64,000 nt of DNA from Cryobacterium glucosi (GTDB lineage Bacteria; Actinomycetota; Actinomycetes; Actinomycetales; Microbacteriaceae), in NCBI RefSeq assembly GCF_004402235.1, contig NZ_SOFS01000015.1, positions 124,001 through 188,000 on the forward strand, read 5' to 3'. Every line of letters begins with the position of its first letter. Positions within the stretch are counted from its first letter, which is position 1. The notes under the pieces are model-generated. The model did not search any database. It was given only the letters and a program-made list of their open reading frames with translations, and had not been told where the DNA came from. Position numbers and translations under genes: made by a program. Below are positions 62,597 through 64,000 of the stretch, one piece after another.

Positions 62597-62670
62597 ACGC
62601 GACGGCAGGATTCGAACCTGCGATTACCGGAATATGAAACCGGTCCCTTCGTCCTCTCGGGCACGCCGCG
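62597..62670 (-). tRNA. tRNA-like gene, CAU anticodon, unusual
   Basis: Minus-strand cloverleaf of 74 nt: acceptor CGCGGCG/CGTCGCG (one G-U), D stem CCC/GGG with an 11-base loop containing GG, anticodon stem CCGG/CCGG closed by a T-T mismatch, loop TTCATAT with CAT at 34-36, a five-base variable region TAATC and T arm GCAGG-TTCGAAT-CCTGC. CCA is not encoded. It matches neither the initiator nor elongator tRNA-Met pattern I know, nor tRNA-Ile(CAU). Discriminator T73 is unusual for Met. Could be a degenerate or special-purpose tRNA. It lies seven bases after a small ORF on the same strand. Confidence 0.72.
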
Positions 62671-62677
62671 GTGCAAT

Positions 62678-62821
62678 TCAGGTGGTGAGCTCGTCCTTTC
62701 TGTCGAAGGGGGCGACGCCGTCATCAACGAGACGCAGGACATAGGGCGACGAGGTCGCAAGCAGAGTCTCATCGGCCGGCACCGGGCAACTCGCCAGGAA
62801 CGCCCACAGCGCCCGGATCAT
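62678..62821 (-). CDS. Small ORF coupled to the FAD-binding protein
   Basis: 47 codons. The ATG at 62821 overlaps the stop of the FAD-binding gene (ATGA), so translation would be coupled. Sequence MIRALWAFLASCPVPADET... has no recognised domain and one possible short hydrophobic segment (ALWAFLASC). It ends seven bases before the tRNA-like gene. Either a real small protein or a remnant; the overlap and absence of stop are the only evidence. Confidence 0.35.
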   Translation of the reverse strand: MIRALWAFLASCPVPADETLLATSSPYVLRLVDDGVAPFDRKDELTT

Positions 62822-64000
62822 CGGGTGCTCGCGGCCAGGTCGGCCGGCAGCCGAGTGCGCCCCGGGTCGCCCACGAGGCTGTCGAGGTGGACCAGGAGCG
62901 CCCTGGCGACCTTGTCGTTCTCGCGAAAGGAGATCGCATTCGTGCGCGGGCGGGAGAAGGCGCCGACGAACGGCGAGTTCGTGTACGGCCCGATGGCGAA
63001 TCGTCGCGGGTGGTGGTCTCCGTCCGGCGTCAGGACCCGGGTGTCGGCCTGGCGCACCGCGAGACGTCCCGTGCTCCCGGTGAAGCCGGCATCCGTCGCC
63101 TGCTCCTCGACACCGGCGCCGGAGTCGAGGAGCGACCTGAGCAGCGGGTTGTCGCTCGCGGAGACCACGGTGTCGGGAAGTCGCGCGTCGACGAGTGCGG
63201 TCGCCGTGACGACCCGGTCGAGGTTCGCGCTTCCGGCCCGGAACAGGCCCGTCACCTCGTCGGTCTCGACCCAGAGGTCGCCACCGAGGAATTCGACGAT
63301 GCCGGCTTCGGAGAGCGCGAGGAGTTCCTCGAGCCGGTGGCCAGGTGGACCGCTCGCGATGAAACTGAAGTAGCCGAGCCACCAGCCGTGGATGTCACGC
63401 ACCCGTGACTGCGCGCTCCATTTCGGTGAATCGATGATGTCCGAAAGCGCGAAGAGGCTCCGGAGCAGGGCGATGAACAGGGCGAAGGTCGCGCTGTGCT
63501 CCGGCGCGGTGCGGAGGGTGAGATCGCGGCGGATATAGTCGCGCAGGGCATCCTGGAGCTCGGCGACCGACTCGAACCGAAGGCCGTCGAGGGGACGGTC
63601 GAAGTCGGGCAGGAACAGCCGGTCGATCGGGTCGGTGACGGTTGACTCGACGAGGGCGCGGAAGCGTGCCGCATCCTGCTCGATGAGGAACGTGTCGGCA
63701 CCCCACTCGGTGAGCGGATGACTCGCCGCACGTTCCCCTGACCGTTCCGGCCGTGCGGCGGCGACCGGCAGCGCCCTCGGGTCGATCGCGTCGAAACGGT
63801 CGGAGAAGTCCGCCCAGGACGCGGACACCCGCTCGGGGTGTCCGGTGAACAGCTCCCGGTAGTATCCCCAGACCATTTCCTGCGCTATCAGTGGCCAGAC
63901 ATCGCTCGTGAAGTCGAGGCTCGAGCTGTCCCTGTCGAGGGCCGCGGCAACGTCGGGCGTGAAGAACCGGGGAACCGGTGGCTCCCCGACGATGGTCGAG
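62818..64000 (-). CDS. FAD-NAD(P)-binding protein, C-terminal part (5' end beyond window)
   Basis: The minus-strand frame stays open to the right edge, giving about 394 residues of a longer protein; the ATG at 63876 is internal. Resembles actinobacterial FAD-NAD(P)-binding (NAD_binding_9 type) proteins: FLIEQDAARFRALVESTVTD, DRLFLPDFDRPLDGLRFES, WVETDEVTGLFRAGSANLDR and a C-terminal FAIGPYTNSPFVGAFSRP. These are predicted oxidoreductases of unknown substrate. The N-terminal dinucleotide fold would be outside. Coupled by ATGA to a small ORF and then the tRNA-like gene. Confidence 0.8.
   Translation of the reverse strand, partial: STIVGEPPVPRFFTPDVAAALDRDSSSLDFTSDVWPLIAQEMVWGYYRELFTGHPERVSASWADFSDRFDAIDPRALPVAAARPERSGERAASHPLTEWGADTFLIEQDAARFRALVESTVTDPIDRLFLPDFDRPLDGLRFESVAELQDALRDYIRRDLTLRTAPEHSATFALFIALLRSLFALSDIIDSPKWSAQSRVRDIHGWWLGYFSFIASGPPGHRLEELLALSEAGIVEFLGGDLWVETDEVTGLFRAGSANLDRVVTATALVDARLPDTVVSASDNPLLRSLLDSGAGVEEQATDAGFTGSTGRLAVRQADTRVLTPDGDHHPRRFAIGPYTNSPFVGAFSRPRTNAISFRENDKVARALLVHLDSLVGDPGRTRLPADLAASTR

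Overview
The window is one contiguous stretch of a GC-rich (roughly two-thirds G+C) actinobacterial chromosome. Small-genome actinobacterial traits point to a Microbacteriaceae-like, soil or plant-associated, facultative organism. These traits are a LexA box of the TCGAAC-N4-GTTCGA type before dnaE2, an HspR/HAIR-type operator before a Clp ATPase, a mycothiol-dependent-isomerase family protein, a maltokinase, and a Tat-dependent Acg-like nitroreductase. Genus assignment is inference. There is no rRNA, CRISPR array, insertion sequence or phage module; one unusual tRNA-like gene lies near the right end.

0-14 kb is a catabolic block. pobA-pcaH-pcaG-pcaB (minus strand, pcaB cut by the left edge) turns 4-hydroxybenzoate into protocatechuate and opens the ring. 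Beyond a two-component system and two small secreted His/Asp/Pro-rich proteins lie two divergent IclR regulators. The right-hand IclR gene precedes a KstD-like flavoprotein, a Dabb-SDR fusion dehydrogenase and an MHS-family transporter. Together they look like uptake plus oxidation/desaturation of a ring compound that could feed pobA/pca.

13.5-17.3 kb is an SOS mutagenesis unit (LexA box, DUF6504-like protein, dnaE2) without imuB alongside. 17.4-23.2 kb encodes secreted or envelope proteins: a Pro-Thr-linker protein with a double-psi-barrel-like C-terminus, a class A penicillin-binding protein, and a GH5-(PT linker)-CBM2 cellulase. 23.9-27.2 kb is pflB/pflA (mixed-acid fermentation), followed by a GlcD-like FAD oxidase divergent from a GntR regulator and an MFS exporter.

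31-45 kb is mostly housekeeping and small units: nitroreductase plus its TetR regulator with a palindromic operator, a MacB-type ABC exporter, maltokinase, acyl-CoA synthetase, a GT2 glycosyltransferase overlapping folA tail to tail, thyA, and a glutamine amidotransferase. At 43.4-44.6 kb lies a two-gene unit: a SpeD-like (S-adenosylmethionine decarboxylase fold) protein without the canonical cleavage serine, translationally coupled to a GNAT protein with LuxI-like autoinducer-synthase features. I consider this pair the best candidate for an undescribed system.

45-64 kb carries a LysR gene whose 3' end was changed by a 19-bp tandem duplication, two aldo-keto reductases separated by a 12-bp minisatellite, a ClpC/ClpB-like chaperone under a HAIR operator, two flavin monooxygenase/FMN reductase pairs, aroE-aroD divergent from a Gfo/Idh/MocA dehydrogenase (probable quinate/shikimate use, again leading to protocatechuate), a decayed oleate hydratase pseudogene, and at the right edge a partial FAD-NAD(P)-binding protein, a 47-codon ORF and a CAU-anticodon tRNA-like gene.
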